Shown: positions 27,041-35,755 of the stretch, one piece after another | Numbering within the stretch: position 1 is the stretch's first letter | Layout of the letters: the number at the start of each line of letters is the position of its first letter | Source of the DNA: Olsenella sp. kh2p3 | Lineage (GTDB): Bacteria; Actinomycetota; Coriobacteriia; Coriobacteriales; Atopobiaceae | Length of the DNA stretch: 64,000 nucleotides | NCBI GenBank assembly: GCA_900119625.1 | Contig: FPKD01000002.1 | Coordinates: forward strand, 308,800 to 372,799 | Direction of reading: 5' to 3' | Position numbers and translations under genes: made by a program | Notes under the pieces: generated by a model | The model's input: the letters and a program-made list of their open reading frames with translations, nothing else | Database searches by the model: none | What the model was told of the DNA's origin: nothing

Positions 27041-27670
27041 ATGAACAGCACGGCCCAGGGACTTGTCGAGAACGACGCAGGCCTTGATGAGGTTCGCAGG
27101 GCGCTCGAACCAGAGTCCTCGCTTCTTGAGCGTGTGACCGGGGACGAGCACGTCTGGCAAGGCAAGATCTTCTCCGTGGACCACCTCGAGGTAGAACTCG
27201 CGGACGGCTCGCACGCATGGCGCGAGGTGGTTCACCATCATGGCGGCGCGGGGGTCGTTGCCATACAAAGCGGCAAGGTGTGCCTGGTGCGTCAGTACCG
27301 GGTAGTCCTCGGCCGCGTGACGCTCGAGATTCCTGCTGGAAAGCTCGAGGCAGGCGAGCAGGGCGAGAGCTGCGCCGCACGCGAGCTTGCCGAGGAGACT
27401 GGCCTTCGTGCCGAGAAGCTCGTGCACCTGGCAACCGTGCTGGGGTCTCCCGGCTTCACGGACGAGCACACCGAAGTGTTTCTCGCCCAGGGACTCTCGC
27501 AGGGTACTGCCCGCCCCGACGAGGGCGAAGTCGTCCGCGTGGTTTGGATTCCGCTTGACGAGGTCCTGCGCGCAATCTCTGCAGGACTCATCCAAGACGG
27601 GAAGACCGTCGCGGGGGTTCTTGCTGCGCGAGCGCTTCTCAGCGATGAGCCAATGGGCGACTTGCGCTAG
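27041..27670 (+). CDS. NUDIX hydrolase, ADP-ribose pyrophosphatase type
   Basis: A 209-residue cytosolic NUDIX enzyme, likely hydrolysing ADP-ribose or similar nucleoside diphosphate sugars. The Nudix box is GKLEAGEQGESCAARELAEETG (residues about 105-126), preceded by VCLVRQYRVVLGRVTLEIPA. The PGFTDEHTEVFLA segment after the box is typical of ADP-ribose pyrophosphatases. ATG at 27041 has AGGAGG 5 bp upstream. Monocistronic and followed closely by tRNA-Arg. Confidence 0.92.
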   Translation: MNSTAQGLVENDAGLDEVRRALEPESSLLERVTGDEHVWQGKIFSVDHLEVELADGSHAWREVVHHHGGAGVVAIQSGKVCLVRQYRVVLGRVTLEIPAGKLEAGEQGESCAARELAEETGLRAEKLVHLATVLGSPGFTDEHTEVFLAQGLSQGTARPDEGEVVRVVWIPLDEVLRAISAGLIQDGKTVAGVLAARALLSDEPMGDLR

Positions 27671-27693
27671 AATGACAGGGTCGCACAGGCAAT

Positions 27694-27770
27694 GCTCCCT
27701 TAACTCAGCTGGATAGAGTAGCGGACTTCTAATCCGAATGTCGAGGGTTCGAATCCCCCAGGGAGCACCA
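27694..27770 (+). tRNA. tRNA-Arg (anticodon UCU)
   Basis: A 77-nt tRNA: acceptor GCTCCCT/AGGGAGC, encoded CCA, anticodon loop CTTCTAA giving TCT, T-arm GAGGGTTCGAATCCCCC. It starts 23 bp after the NUDIX stop. Confidence 0.94.
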
Positions 27771-27780
27771 GAAAAGGCAA

Positions 27781-27813
27781 GCCCAGAGCACGAAAAGTGC
27801 CCTGGGCTTTTTT
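27781..27813 (+). terminator. Terminator of tRNA-Arg
   Basis: GCCCAGAGCAC/GTGCCCTGGGC imperfect stem followed by TTTTTTCTTT, 10 bp after the CCA. Confidence 0.8.
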
Positions 27814-27863
27814 CTTTGAAGCGCCGTGACGGCCCCACCGCAGGAGTGCCGAGAAGCTCTCCC

Positions 27864-29336
27864 CTACTTCACTTCGGCAAGGTCGCCGCGGTTGAGTGCC
27901 TCCTCGTAGAGGTGCTTAAAGACCACGCTGCCATGTAGGCCGTCGTGCTCGAACTCATTGGTCACCCAAGCATGGCACGCGCCCATGCGAGAAAGCGTGT
28001 CCAGCTGAAGGCCAGAATCCACATAGGCATCGTCGAAGTAGACGGCCGCCTGGAGCGGAACCTCGTTTCTTGCCAGCTGGTCCTGGTCGTAGAGGTGGCC
28101 AAACTCGGTATCGACCATGAGAACGTCCATCGCAGGGGCAAACGGCTTGAGCGACGGGTCCTCCTTGAACATCCAGGGGAACATCGCCTCGGCGAAGAGC
28201 ATGAGAGGACGCGCGCCTTCGGAGAACTCCGGCCTCGCTGCCGCCTCGCGTGCGGCCGCCCACCCAATGGGCTCGTCAAGCGTGCCGTCCGCGTAGATGA
28301 ACTCCTGAAGCGTCCAATAGAGCGGGCTTGTATACGAGGAGGTCATCGACTGGACCTGATCAAGGAAGCCACCAAAGAGACGCACGTGGGAGGCGTCTCC
28401 ACCGGCCGCGGCAAGAGCATCGTCGCAGGAACCGTCGCCATCGGCAAAGGCAACGTCGAAGAGGGCGTGCAGGCGCTCGGGCGCAGGCTTCATACCAAGG
28501 CCACCCCCCACGAGCTGAAGTCGCCTCACCGAGAAGGGAGAGCCATCGGGCAGGTTCACGTCACCGGCGGCAAGGCGGTCTGCCACGAGAGAAACGCGCT
28601 TCTCGTCCTCGGGATAGCGCTCGTAGTAGGCGCGGGTCTTGGCCACCATGCGCGGGAAGGTGTGTGCATAGACCTCCGCCGCACTTGCTGGCACGTGGGG
28701 AATGCCGCCGCAGGTAAAGCTTGCCGCAACACCAGACGGGAAGGCAGAGAGGTTTGCCAAGGTGAGAAACCCGCCATAGCTTTGCCCCAAGGTAACCCAC
28801 TTGCGACCGCCAAACTCGGTGAGGCGCAGGTACTCGAAGTCGCGGATGATCGAGTCTGCCAGGAAGCGCTTGAGGTAGTTGGCCTGGCGCCGCGCCGGAT
28901 CCGCACCATGAGCGGCAGCCTCGGCACCCACGGCGGCAATGCGGGCGCCGTCCACGCGCGAGGAGCGACCGCATCCACGCTGGTCGGGCAAGACCACGCG
29001 GAAGTGGCGCAGGGCCTCCTCGATCCACCCGTCGCTCTGGGGAGAGAGCGGTCGTGGGCACGCACCTCCGGGCCCGCCCTGGAGAAACGCAATGAGCGGC
29101 AGGTCGCGGCCAACGTTCTCCGGCGAGCAGAGCACACGGTAGAAGAGCTTGATGCTCTTGCCCACAAACGCAGGGTCGGGTTTCTCGGCAGCACCCTCCA
29201 TGGCAAGCGCAGAGGGGTCATCCTGGTCCACGCCGGCAAGGGCAGCCGGGCTGGTGCCGCGCCAGTCGAGCGGAACCTCGATGGAGTGGTCTTCCGCGTA
29301 GATGCCCGGAAGGTAGTAGCTGGTAAGAAGCGCCAT
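27864..29336 (-). CDS. Alpha/beta-hydrolase, prolyl aminopeptidase-like (S33)
   Basis: A 490-residue cytosolic peptidase of the proline iminopeptidase/S33 type. The oxyanion loop is LIAFLQGGPGGACPRP, then VVLPDQRGCGRSS. The nucleophile elbow is TLGQSYGGFLTL (Ser near residue 205) and the catalytic His is probably in FEHDGLHGSVV near the C-terminus. It lies 14 bp after asd in the threonine cluster operon, with no evident metabolic link. SD GAGGG precedes the ATG. Confidence 0.88.
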   Translation of the reverse strand: MALLTSYYLPGIYAEDHSIEVPLDWRGTSPAALAGVDQDDPSALAMEGAAEKPDPAFVGKSIKLFYRVLCSPENVGRDLPLIAFLQGGPGGACPRPLSPQSDGWIEEALRHFRVVLPDQRGCGRSSRVDGARIAAVGAEAAAHGADPARRQANYLKRFLADSIIRDFEYLRLTEFGGRKWVTLGQSYGGFLTLANLSAFPSGVAASFTCGGIPHVPASAAEVYAHTFPRMVAKTRAYYERYPEDEKRVSLVADRLAAGDVNLPDGSPFSVRRLQLVGGGLGMKPAPERLHALFDVAFADGDGSCDDALAAAGGDASHVRLFGGFLDQVQSMTSSYTSPLYWTLQEFIYADGTLDEPIGWAAAREAAARPEFSEGARPLMLFAEAMFPWMFKEDPSLKPFAPAMDVLMVDTEFGHLYDQDQLARNEVPLQAAVYFDDAYVDSGLQLDTLSRMGACHAWVTNEFEHDGLHGSVVFKHLYEEALNRGDLAEVK

Positions 29337-29350
29337 TCGAATCCCTCGCC

Positions 29351-30364
29351 CTAGAGTAGGTACTCTGCGATCTGGACCGCGTTGGTGGCAGCGCCCTTGC
29401 GGATCTGGTCACCGCAGCACCAGAACGTGAGCGAGTTCACGCCGTCCGGCGCAGAGAGGTCGCGACGGATGCGACCAACGTAGACCAGGTCCTGGTCGGA
29501 GGTGTCAAGCGGCATGGGGTAGCGCAGGTTCGCTGGGTCGTCCACAACCTTGACGCCAGGCGCGGCAGCAAGCGCCTCGCGCGCCTCGTCCGGTGAGATG
29601 GGGCGATCAAACTCTGCCGTGATGGACTCGGAGTGCGAGCGCATGACGGGCACGCGCACGCAGGTGCAGTTCACGCGGACCTCGGGAAGGTGCATGATCT
29701 TGCGACCCTCGTTCTGCATCTTCCACTCCTCCGAGGTGTAGTCCTCGTCCTTGAAGGAGCCAATCTGCGGGATAAGGTTCGCGGCCAGCTGGTAGGCAAA
29801 GGGGCTCGTGTCGCCCATCTCGCCGCCCTCGGCAACGACCTTCATCTCTCGCTGGAGCTCGGTAAGGCCGGGCATGCCGGCGCCAGAGGCGGCCTGATAG
29901 GTGGAGACAATCAGGCGACGCAGACCGGCGAGCTTGTGAAGCGGCCAGGTGGGCACAAGCCCGATAATCGTGGCGCAGTTGGGGTTGGCGATGATGTTAC
30001 GCGGGTGGTTAGCGATGTCCCCTGCGTTGATCTCGGGGATGACCAGCGGCACGTCGGGATCAAGGCGGAAGGCATGCGAGTTGTCCACGCACACCGCACC
30101 GCGCTTGGCTGCCTCGGGAAGCAATACCTTCGCGGTAGCGTCACCCGCGGCGCCAAGCACGATGTCGGCACCCTCGAACGCCTCGGGGGTCGCCTCGACC
30201 ACGGGCACGGCCTCACCGTGGAAGGAGACGGTCTTGCCCACCGAGCGTGCGCTCGCGAGGGGAACGAGCTTGGCCACGGGGAAGTTCCGCTCCTCGAGGC
30301 ACTGGATCATCTGCGTGCCAACGACGCCCGTTGCACCGAGAATGGCGACGGTCTTGTCTGCCAT
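29351..30364 (-). CDS. asd: Aspartate-semialdehyde dehydrogenase
   Basis: Reduces aspartyl phosphate to aspartate semialdehyde for lysine, methionine and threonine synthesis. The 337-residue protein has the NADP-binding ILGATGVVGTQMIQCL, the active-site Cys in NPNCATIIGLVPTWPLHK (about residue 128), YQAASGAGMPGL, and the catalytic His region VPVMRSHSESI. It sits downstream of hom and the aspartate kinase gene. Confidence 0.97.
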   Translation of the reverse strand: MADKTVAILGATGVVGTQMIQCLEERNFPVAKLVPLASARSVGKTVSFHGEAVPVVEATPEAFEGADIVLGAAGDATAKVLLPEAAKRGAVCVDNSHAFRLDPDVPLVIPEINAGDIANHPRNIIANPNCATIIGLVPTWPLHKLAGLRRLIVSTYQAASGAGMPGLTELQREMKVVAEGGEMGDTSPFAYQLAANLIPQIGSFKDEDYTSEEWKMQNEGRKIMHLPEVRVNCTCVRVPVMRSHSESITAEFDRPISPDEAREALAAAPGVKVVDDPANLRYPMPLDTSDQDLVYVGRIRRDLSAPDGVNSLTFWCCGDQIRKGAATNAVQIAEYLL

Positions 30365-30412
30365 GATTGTGGGTCCTTTCTCTGCGTGCCTCTGAGGGCA
30401 GCGATGGGTTCT

Positions 30413-31750
30413 TTAGGCCTTCTCGGCCGAGACCATCTCGTTTCGAACGAAGCGCTCGTAGATGACCTTGATTGCGCGCTCGAAGTCGGTGTTGTCAACG
30501 CCCACGATGATGGAGATCTCCTCCGAGCTCTGGGTGATCATGCGGATGTTGATGCCAGCGTCACCAAGCGCGCCAAAGATCTTGCCCGAGGTGCCGGAGC
30601 GCCTGGACATGTTGCGGCCAACGACGGAGATGAGGGCCAGCTTGTCCACCATCACGATGTCGTCGGGCTTGATCTCGCGACGGATGTCGTTGACGATCGA
30701 GTAGATCTTGTCCTTGACGTCGGCTGCGGCCACCACGACGCCAAAGGAGTCGACTCCTGTGGGGATGTGCTCGATGGAGACCCCGTAGCGCTCGAAGATC
30801 GAGAGCGCGCGAGAGATGACGCCCACCTCGTTGGACATGTGGGCCTTCTTGACATGCACGGCCATGAAGTCCTTGCGGCCGGCAATGCCCGTGATCAGGT
30901 GTTCGTCGGCACCAGCCTCGGCGGTCTCGCGGATGGTAGTGCCCGCGTCCTGGGGACGGTTAGTGTTCATGATCTTGATGGGGATGTTGACCTCGCGCAC
31001 CGGGAAGATGGCCTCCTCCTGGAGCACCGAGGCGCCCATGTAGGAGAGCTCGCGCATCTCGTCGAAGGTGATGCGGCGGATGGAGCGGGGGTTCTCGACG
31101 ATCCTGGGGTCTGCAGAAAGGAAGCCCGAGACGTCCGTCCAGTTCTCGTAGACGTCAGCGTCAAGGCAGCGCGCCGCGATGGCGCCTGTGATGTCGCCGC
31201 CGCCGCGCTGGAAGAGCTTGATGGCGCCGTCGACGGTGGCTCCGTAGAAGCCGGGAAGCACGAAGGCGCCATTCCTGTGCGCAAAGTCCTTGAGGCGCGC
31301 GGCGGTGCGCTCCATGTCCACGTTGCCGTCGTGGTGGAACACGATCACGTCAGCCGCGTCCACAAAGGGAAGGCCCAGGTACTCGGCCATGATGTTGGCG
31401 GTGAACCACTCGCCGCGCGAGACCACGTACTCGGGCGAGTGCTTCTTGATGTTGGCGGCGAAGGTCTCGAACTTCTCGGCCACGGGCCACTTGACGCCCA
31501 GCTCGTCCGCGATGTCGACAAAGCGCTGCTCGATGTCGGCGAGAAGCGAGGTGCAGTCCACGTGGTACTCGATGTGCGCGTTCACCAGAAGGAGGAGGTC
31601 CGTGATCTTGTTGTCCCCCGAGAAGCGCTTACCCACGGCAGAGACCACCACAAAGCGGCGGTCGGGGTCCGCCTCGACGATGGACTTGACCTTGCGGAAC
31701 TGGTCAGCGGTAGCGACGCTGGAGCCCCCGAACTTGCAGATCTTGATCAT
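30413..31750 (-). CDS. Aspartate kinase
   Basis: Phosphorylates aspartate, the entry step of the aspartate family. The 445-residue monofunctional enzyme has the catalytic N-domain (KFGGSSVATADQFRKV; LFQRGGGDITGAIAARCL with the ATP-binding GGG) and two C-terminal ACT domains (about 305-370 and 375-440; MSNEVGVISRALSIFERYGV and GTSGKIFGALGDAGINIRMI). ACT domains imply feedback control by lysine and/or threonine. The start is 11 bp after the hom stop. Confidence 0.96.
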   Translation of the reverse strand: MIKICKFGGSSVATADQFRKVKSIVEADPDRRFVVVSAVGKRFSGDNKITDLLLLVNAHIEYHVDCTSLLADIEQRFVDIADELGVKWPVAEKFETFAANIKKHSPEYVVSRGEWFTANIMAEYLGLPFVDAADVIVFHHDGNVDMERTAARLKDFAHRNGAFVLPGFYGATVDGAIKLFQRGGGDITGAIAARCLDADVYENWTDVSGFLSADPRIVENPRSIRRITFDEMRELSYMGASVLQEEAIFPVREVNIPIKIMNTNRPQDAGTTIRETAEAGADEHLITGIAGRKDFMAVHVKKAHMSNEVGVISRALSIFERYGVSIEHIPTGVDSFGVVVAAADVKDKIYSIVNDIRREIKPDDIVMVDKLALISVVGRNMSRRSGTSGKIFGALGDAGINIRMITQSSEEISIIVGVDNTDFERAIKVIYERFVRNEMVSAEKA

Positions 31751-31761
31751 GTGATCCTCTC

Positions 31762-32892
31762 CTAGCTGTTCGCGGACACGGCCGCCATGAATGTGGTTGG
31801 GTCAGACTTCAGGGCATCATCGAGAAGGGCGCGCGCCTGAGTTGCGGTGAGGTCGTCCACGATGACGGCGCCGGGCTCGTAGAACGTGGCACCGGGAATG
31901 GTGGCCTCAGTGCGGAACACGTAGGGCCCGTGGAGCATGGCGGGGTCGTACGTGAGGCCGCGCGAGAAGTCATAGGTGGGCCTCCTGCCCGCCACGCAGT
32001 CGAGGATGTCCTGGACGATGGCATTGCCCGTGGGAAGGCTTCCCGCGCCCTGACCGTAGAACTTGAGCTCGCCGATGGACGGCGCGTCAAGCGTCACGAG
32101 GTTGAAGTTGGTAGGCACGTTTGCCTCGAGCGTCGAGGTGCTCACAGCCACCGGCTCGACCGAGACGGCATAGCGGCCATCCGCCTGGACGCCGCGGCCG
32201 ATGAGCTTGACCGTGAGGTCGCGGCTGCCAAAGAGGCTGAGATCGTACTTGGTGAGGTTCCTGATGCCCGAGACGGGAAGATCCTGCGTGCAGGCGACGT
32301 CAAACGCCACGGATGCCGAGATGATGGTCTTGTTGCGCACGTCGATGCCATCGATGTCGGCGGTGGGGTCCCTCTCGGCAAAGCCCAGCTCCTGGGCCTT
32401 GCTCAGGACCTCGGCAAAGTCCGCGCCGTCCTTGAGCATGGAGTAGACAATGTAGTTGGTGGTCCCGTTCATGATGCCCGAGAAGGACTGGACGTCCTCG
32501 ATGCGGCGCACCTTCTCGATGCTCGCGATCCAGGGGATGCCGCCGCCCACCGACGCCTCGATGAGAAGGCCAACACCTGCCTTCGAGGCGGCCTCGGCGA
32601 ACTCGGCGAAGTGGGCCGCAACAACGGCCTTGTTCGACGTCACCACGTGCTTTCCGGCATTGAGTGCCTGCAGGATGAAGGTGTGGGCGGGCTCGATGCC
32701 GCCCATGCACTCCACCACGAGCTCGATGGCAGGGTCATCGACAATGTCCTGATAGTTGGGGGTCATGCGCGGGTCGGTGAGACGGTCGGGCAGCTCGAGA
32801 ATGCGGGCGACCTCGACCTCGGGCACGCGCTCCTCGATGATCTGCGCAACGCCACGGCCAACGGTGCCGTATCCCAGGATGGCTATCTTCAT
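31762..32892 (-). CDS. hom: Homoserine dehydrogenase without ACT domain
   Basis: Reduces aspartate semialdehyde to homoserine. It has the NAD(P) fold MKIAILGYGTVGRGVAQII at the N-terminus, catalytic-domain motifs GIMNGTTNYIVYSMLKDG and ERDPTADIDGIDVRNKTII, and the C-terminal VTLDAPSIGELKFYGQGAGS with NAIVQDIL. The protein is 376 residues and ends soon after the core. The regulatory ACT domain found in the roughly 430-residue Gram-positive enzymes is missing. ATG at 32890-32892. It is divergent from thrC and first in an operon with the aspartate kinase gene and asd. Confidence 0.95.
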   Translation of the reverse strand: MKIAILGYGTVGRGVAQIIEERVPEVEVARILELPDRLTDPRMTPNYQDIVDDPAIELVVECMGGIEPAHTFILQALNAGKHVVTSNKAVVAAHFAEFAEAASKAGVGLLIEASVGGGIPWIASIEKVRRIEDVQSFSGIMNGTTNYIVYSMLKDGADFAEVLSKAQELGFAERDPTADIDGIDVRNKTIISASVAFDVACTQDLPVSGIRNLTKYDLSLFGSRDLTVKLIGRGVQADGRYAVSVEPVAVSTSTLEANVPTNFNLVTLDAPSIGELKFYGQGAGSLPTGNAIVQDILDCVAGRRPTYDFSRGLTYDPAMLHGPYVFRTEATIPGATFYEPGAVIVDDLTATQARALLDDALKSDPTTFMAAVSANS

Positions 32893-33012
32893 CGGCTTCC
32901 AATCTCTTTCAACTGTGTGTCGGCGCTTGCCGTGCGACGCACCGCCATGCACGGTACCAGCTATCATACGTGCTGGACACGATACAAGGCCTAACGACGC
33001 AAGGAGCCGACC

Positions 33013-34497
33013 GTGGAAACGTTCTACCACAGCACCCGTTCGCGCGGGGAATTGGTAACAAGCAAGCAAGCAATTCTCGCCGGCCTAGCGCCTGACGGAG
33101 GCCTCTACGTCTCCGACGCGCTTGGTGCGGAAAAGTTCGATCTTGCCCAGGTGTGCGCCAGCAGCTTCACCCAGACTGCCGAGCGTGTGCTTGGGACGCT
33201 CCTGCCCGACTACACTGCCGAGGAGCTTGCCGGCTGCGTGCGCGCGGCCTACGGCGCCCAGTGGGACACCCCGGCCATTTGCCCCGTCACGCCTTTGGGC
33301 ACCGACTGGCTCCTCGAGCTCTTCCATGGCCCCACCTGCGCCTTCAAGGACGTTGCCCTGCAGATGCTGCCGCAGCTCATGGGCGTTGCGCGCGAGGGCG
33401 ACGGCCATGACGTGATGATCGTGACGGCCACCTCGGGCGACACCGGCAAAGCGGCGCTCGATGGCTTATCGGGCGTGCCCCACACGGGCGTCTGCGTCTT
33501 CTATCCCTGGGGCAAGGTCTCTGACATCCAGCGCCTCCAGATGGTCACGCAGATTGGTGGCAACGTTGCCGTATGCGCCATCCGCGGCAACTTCGACGAC
33601 GCGCAGTCCGAGGTCAAGCGCATCTTCTCGGACCGCAGCCTCGCGGAGCGCCTCTCGGCGCGCAACGTGGTGCTCTCGAGCGCCAACTCCATCAACGTTG
33701 GCCGCCTTGCGCCGCAGGTGACGTACTACTTCGATTCGTACGCGCAGCTCGTCCGCGCAGGCGCAATCGCGCAAGGCGACGAGATCACCTATGTTGTCCC
33801 CACGGGCAACTTTGGCGACGTCTTGGCCGGCTACTACGCCAAGCGCATGGGGCTGCCCGTGCGCAGGCTGGTCGTGGCCTCAAACGCCAACGACGTCCTC
33901 ACGGACTTCCTCACCACGGGCACGTACGACAAGCGCCGCCCGTTTGTGAAGACCATCTCGCCTTCCATGGACATCCTGGTCTCCTCCAACCTGGAGCGCC
34001 TACTTTACTTTGCCTCCAACGGGGATGTGGAGCTTGTCTCGTCCCTCATGGCAGACCTCGCCGAGAAGGGCGCCTACACCGTGCCGCCGGCACTTCTCGC
34101 TAGCATCCAAGAGACCTTTGGCTGCGGCCGCGCGGACGACGAGATGGCCCGCGAGACGATCCGCACCACCTGGGAGAAGAACCACAAGCTCATCGACCCG
34201 CACACTGCCGTGGCAAAGCACGTCATGGACGCGCTGCCCCAGGATGGCGCGGCGCAGGTGTGCCTCTCCACGGCAAGCCCTTACAAGTTCCCGGCAGACG
34301 TGCTGGGGGCGCTTGGCGTTGACGCCTCGGGCATGAACGGCTTTGCGAGCATGGACTCGCTCGAGCACATCACCGGCACCACGGCGCCTGTGCAGCTCTC
34401 GAGCCTGCGCGATGCCGAGAGCCTTCACGACGACGTGTGCGACCGGGACAAGATGGGCGCCTTCGTGGAGTCCGCGTGCGCAAGGATCTTCCTGTGA
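33013..34497 (+). CDS. thrC: Threonine synthase
   Basis: PLP enzyme converting O-phosphohomoserine to threonine. The 494-residue long form has the N-terminal YHSTRSRGELVTSKQAIL, the PLP lysine in GPTCAFKDVALQMLPQL (about residue 115), the phosphate-binding VTATSGDTGKAALDG, and SSANSINVGRLAPQ. The start is GTG with AAGGAG 6 bp upstream. The 120-bp region separating it from hom should carry both promoters, but no strong -35/-10 pair or T-box was recognised there. Confidence 0.96.
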   Translation: METFYHSTRSRGELVTSKQAILAGLAPDGGLYVSDALGAEKFDLAQVCASSFTQTAERVLGTLLPDYTAEELAGCVRAAYGAQWDTPAICPVTPLGTDWLLELFHGPTCAFKDVALQMLPQLMGVAREGDGHDVMIVTATSGDTGKAALDGLSGVPHTGVCVFYPWGKVSDIQRLQMVTQIGGNVAVCAIRGNFDDAQSEVKRIFSDRSLAERLSARNVVLSSANSINVGRLAPQVTYYFDSYAQLVRAGAIAQGDEITYVVPTGNFGDVLAGYYAKRMGLPVRRLVVASNANDVLTDFLTTGTYDKRRPFVKTISPSMDILVSSNLERLLYFASNGDVELVSSLMADLAEKGAYTVPPALLASIQETFGCGRADDEMARETIRTTWEKNHKLIDPHTAVAKHVMDALPQDGAAQVCLSTASPYKFPADVLGALGVDASGMNGFASMDSLEHITGTTAPVQLSSLRDAESLHDDVCDRDKMGAFVESACARIFL

Positions 34498-35408
34498 GCG
34501 CGGCCGAGAAGGAACAGACCGCCGTGACTGGTACCGTGCGTGTAAGCGTCCCCGCAACCTCTGCCAATCTGGGTGTGGGCTTTGACGTCCTTGGCCTTGC
34601 GCTCGACCTTTCCGCCGAGTTTGCCTTCGAGCCGGCAGACACCCTGAAGATCGACGGGTGCGCGCCCGAGCTTGCGGGCGAGGACAACCTGGTGTGGACA
34701 TCGTACCTCTGCGGCTGCAGGGAGTTTGGTCTTGAGGCCCAGCCGCTCCACATCACCGAGTCATGCACGATTCCAGCCTCCGGCGGTCTTGGGTCCAGCT
34801 CAACGTGCGTGGTGGCGGGCATCGCGGCAGCCCAGGCGCTTGCGGGCCTGCCGCTCGACCGCGAGCGCACGCTTTCTCTCGCCACTGCCATCGAGGGCCA
34901 CCCGGACAACGTTGCCCCTGCCGTGATGGGCGGTCTCGTAAGCTCCTACGTCGAGGGGCCAACGACGGTCACCACTCGCTGGGTTGTTGCCGACAACCTT
35001 CGCTTTGTCTGCATGGCTCCCCCCTACCGCGTCCTCACGCGCGACGCCCGGCGCGCGCTGCCCGCCATGGTCCCCACTAGTACCGTCTCCTGGCAGGTGG
35101 GTCGCTGCCTTGCCATGGTGAGCGCTATGGCAAAGGGGGACACCGACGCCATTCGCGCCTGCTGCCACGACCGCATCCACGAGCCATACCGTGCGCCGCT
35201 CATCCCCGACTACCAGATGCTGCACGACGTGGCGCATGAGAACGGCGCCTGTACGTTCCTCATCTCGGGCTCGGGTGCCACGATGATGGCGATTGCCGAC
35301 GGCGATGAGCGCGCGGCAAGCGTTGCCCGAGCGGTGAGCGAGGCCATGCCCACGCTCTGGGTGCGCACGCTGCGCGCGAGCGAGCACGGCACAACGGTCC
35401 GCCAATGA
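34494..35408 (+). CDS. thrB: Homoserine kinase
   Basis: GHMP-family kinase that phosphorylates homoserine, feeding ThrC. The 304-residue protein has the N-terminal VPATSANLGVGFDVLGLAL, the ATP-binding loop PASGGLGSSSTCVVAGIAAA and the C-terminal GACTFLISGSGATMMAIAD. It starts with GTG overlapping the thrC stop (GTGA). Its TGA stop is supplied by palindromic repeat family B (copy 2). Confidence 0.95.
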   Translation: MSAAEKEQTAVTGTVRVSVPATSANLGVGFDVLGLALDLSAEFAFEPADTLKIDGCAPELAGEDNLVWTSYLCGCREFGLEAQPLHITESCTIPASGGLGSSSTCVVAGIAAAQALAGLPLDRERTLSLATAIEGHPDNVAPAVMGGLVSSYVEGPTTVTTRWVVADNLRFVCMAPPYRVLTRDARRALPAMVPTSTVSWQVGRCLAMVSAMAKGDTDAIRACCHDRIHEPYRAPLIPDYQMLHDVAHENGACTFLISGSGATMMAIADGDERAASVARAVSEAMPTLWVRTLRASEHGTTVRQ

Positions 35409-35435
35409 GACAAAGGGACAGTCCCTTTGTCTCAT
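35405..35435. repeat. 31-bp palindrome family B, copy 2
   Basis: ATGAGACAAAGGGA-CAG-TCCCTTTGTCTCAT. The TGA at its left end (35406-35408) is the thrB stop codon. The T-rich bases that follow would also let the hairpin terminate thrCB transcription. Confidence 0.9.
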
Positions 35436-35459
35436 TTTTCTTAGTCTCGCTTCTGGAAG

Positions 35460-35755
35460 TCGCCGGAAGGCTACTTTTGGCGCAGATTGCAACAATACGG
35501 CCCCTCCGGCGACAAAACGGCGCCGGAGGGGCATTCTCGTCACTCTGGTTGGAGAAAATCGAGTCTCGGGCGAGAATTTGACGCCTTAGCAGCGACTTTA
35601 TACGTGATAGCTGCGGAAACGTGCCTTTGGGCGGCAAAGCGGCGCCGGAGCGATGGTTATCGACAGGATTACGTACAAGACACGCCTTCCGGCGCCAAAA
35701 TGACGCCGGAGCAGCAACCTTGTACGTGATGGATGCTGAAACGTGCCTCCTGCCG
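35460..35755. repeat. Palindromic repeat cluster, family A, inverted orientation
   Basis: The whole gap between repeat B copy 2 and phoR. It contains GGCCCCTCCGGCG/CGCCGGAGGGGC (35499-35529), GGCGGCAAAGCGGCGCCGGAG, and CCTTCCGGCGCC/GACGCCGGAG. Two linkers (TATACGTGATAGCTGCGGAA and TTGTACGTGATGGATGCTGA) are the reverse-complement form of the linker in the clusters at 1570 and 6510. The repeat runs right up to the phoR stop. Confidence 0.7.

Noticed and set aside
32893..33012. T-box or threonine-attenuation leader between hom and thrC
   Set aside because: The region is only 120 bp. No specifier-loop, T-box (TGGNACC) or Thr-rich leader peptide was found, and no terminator hairpin precedes either start.
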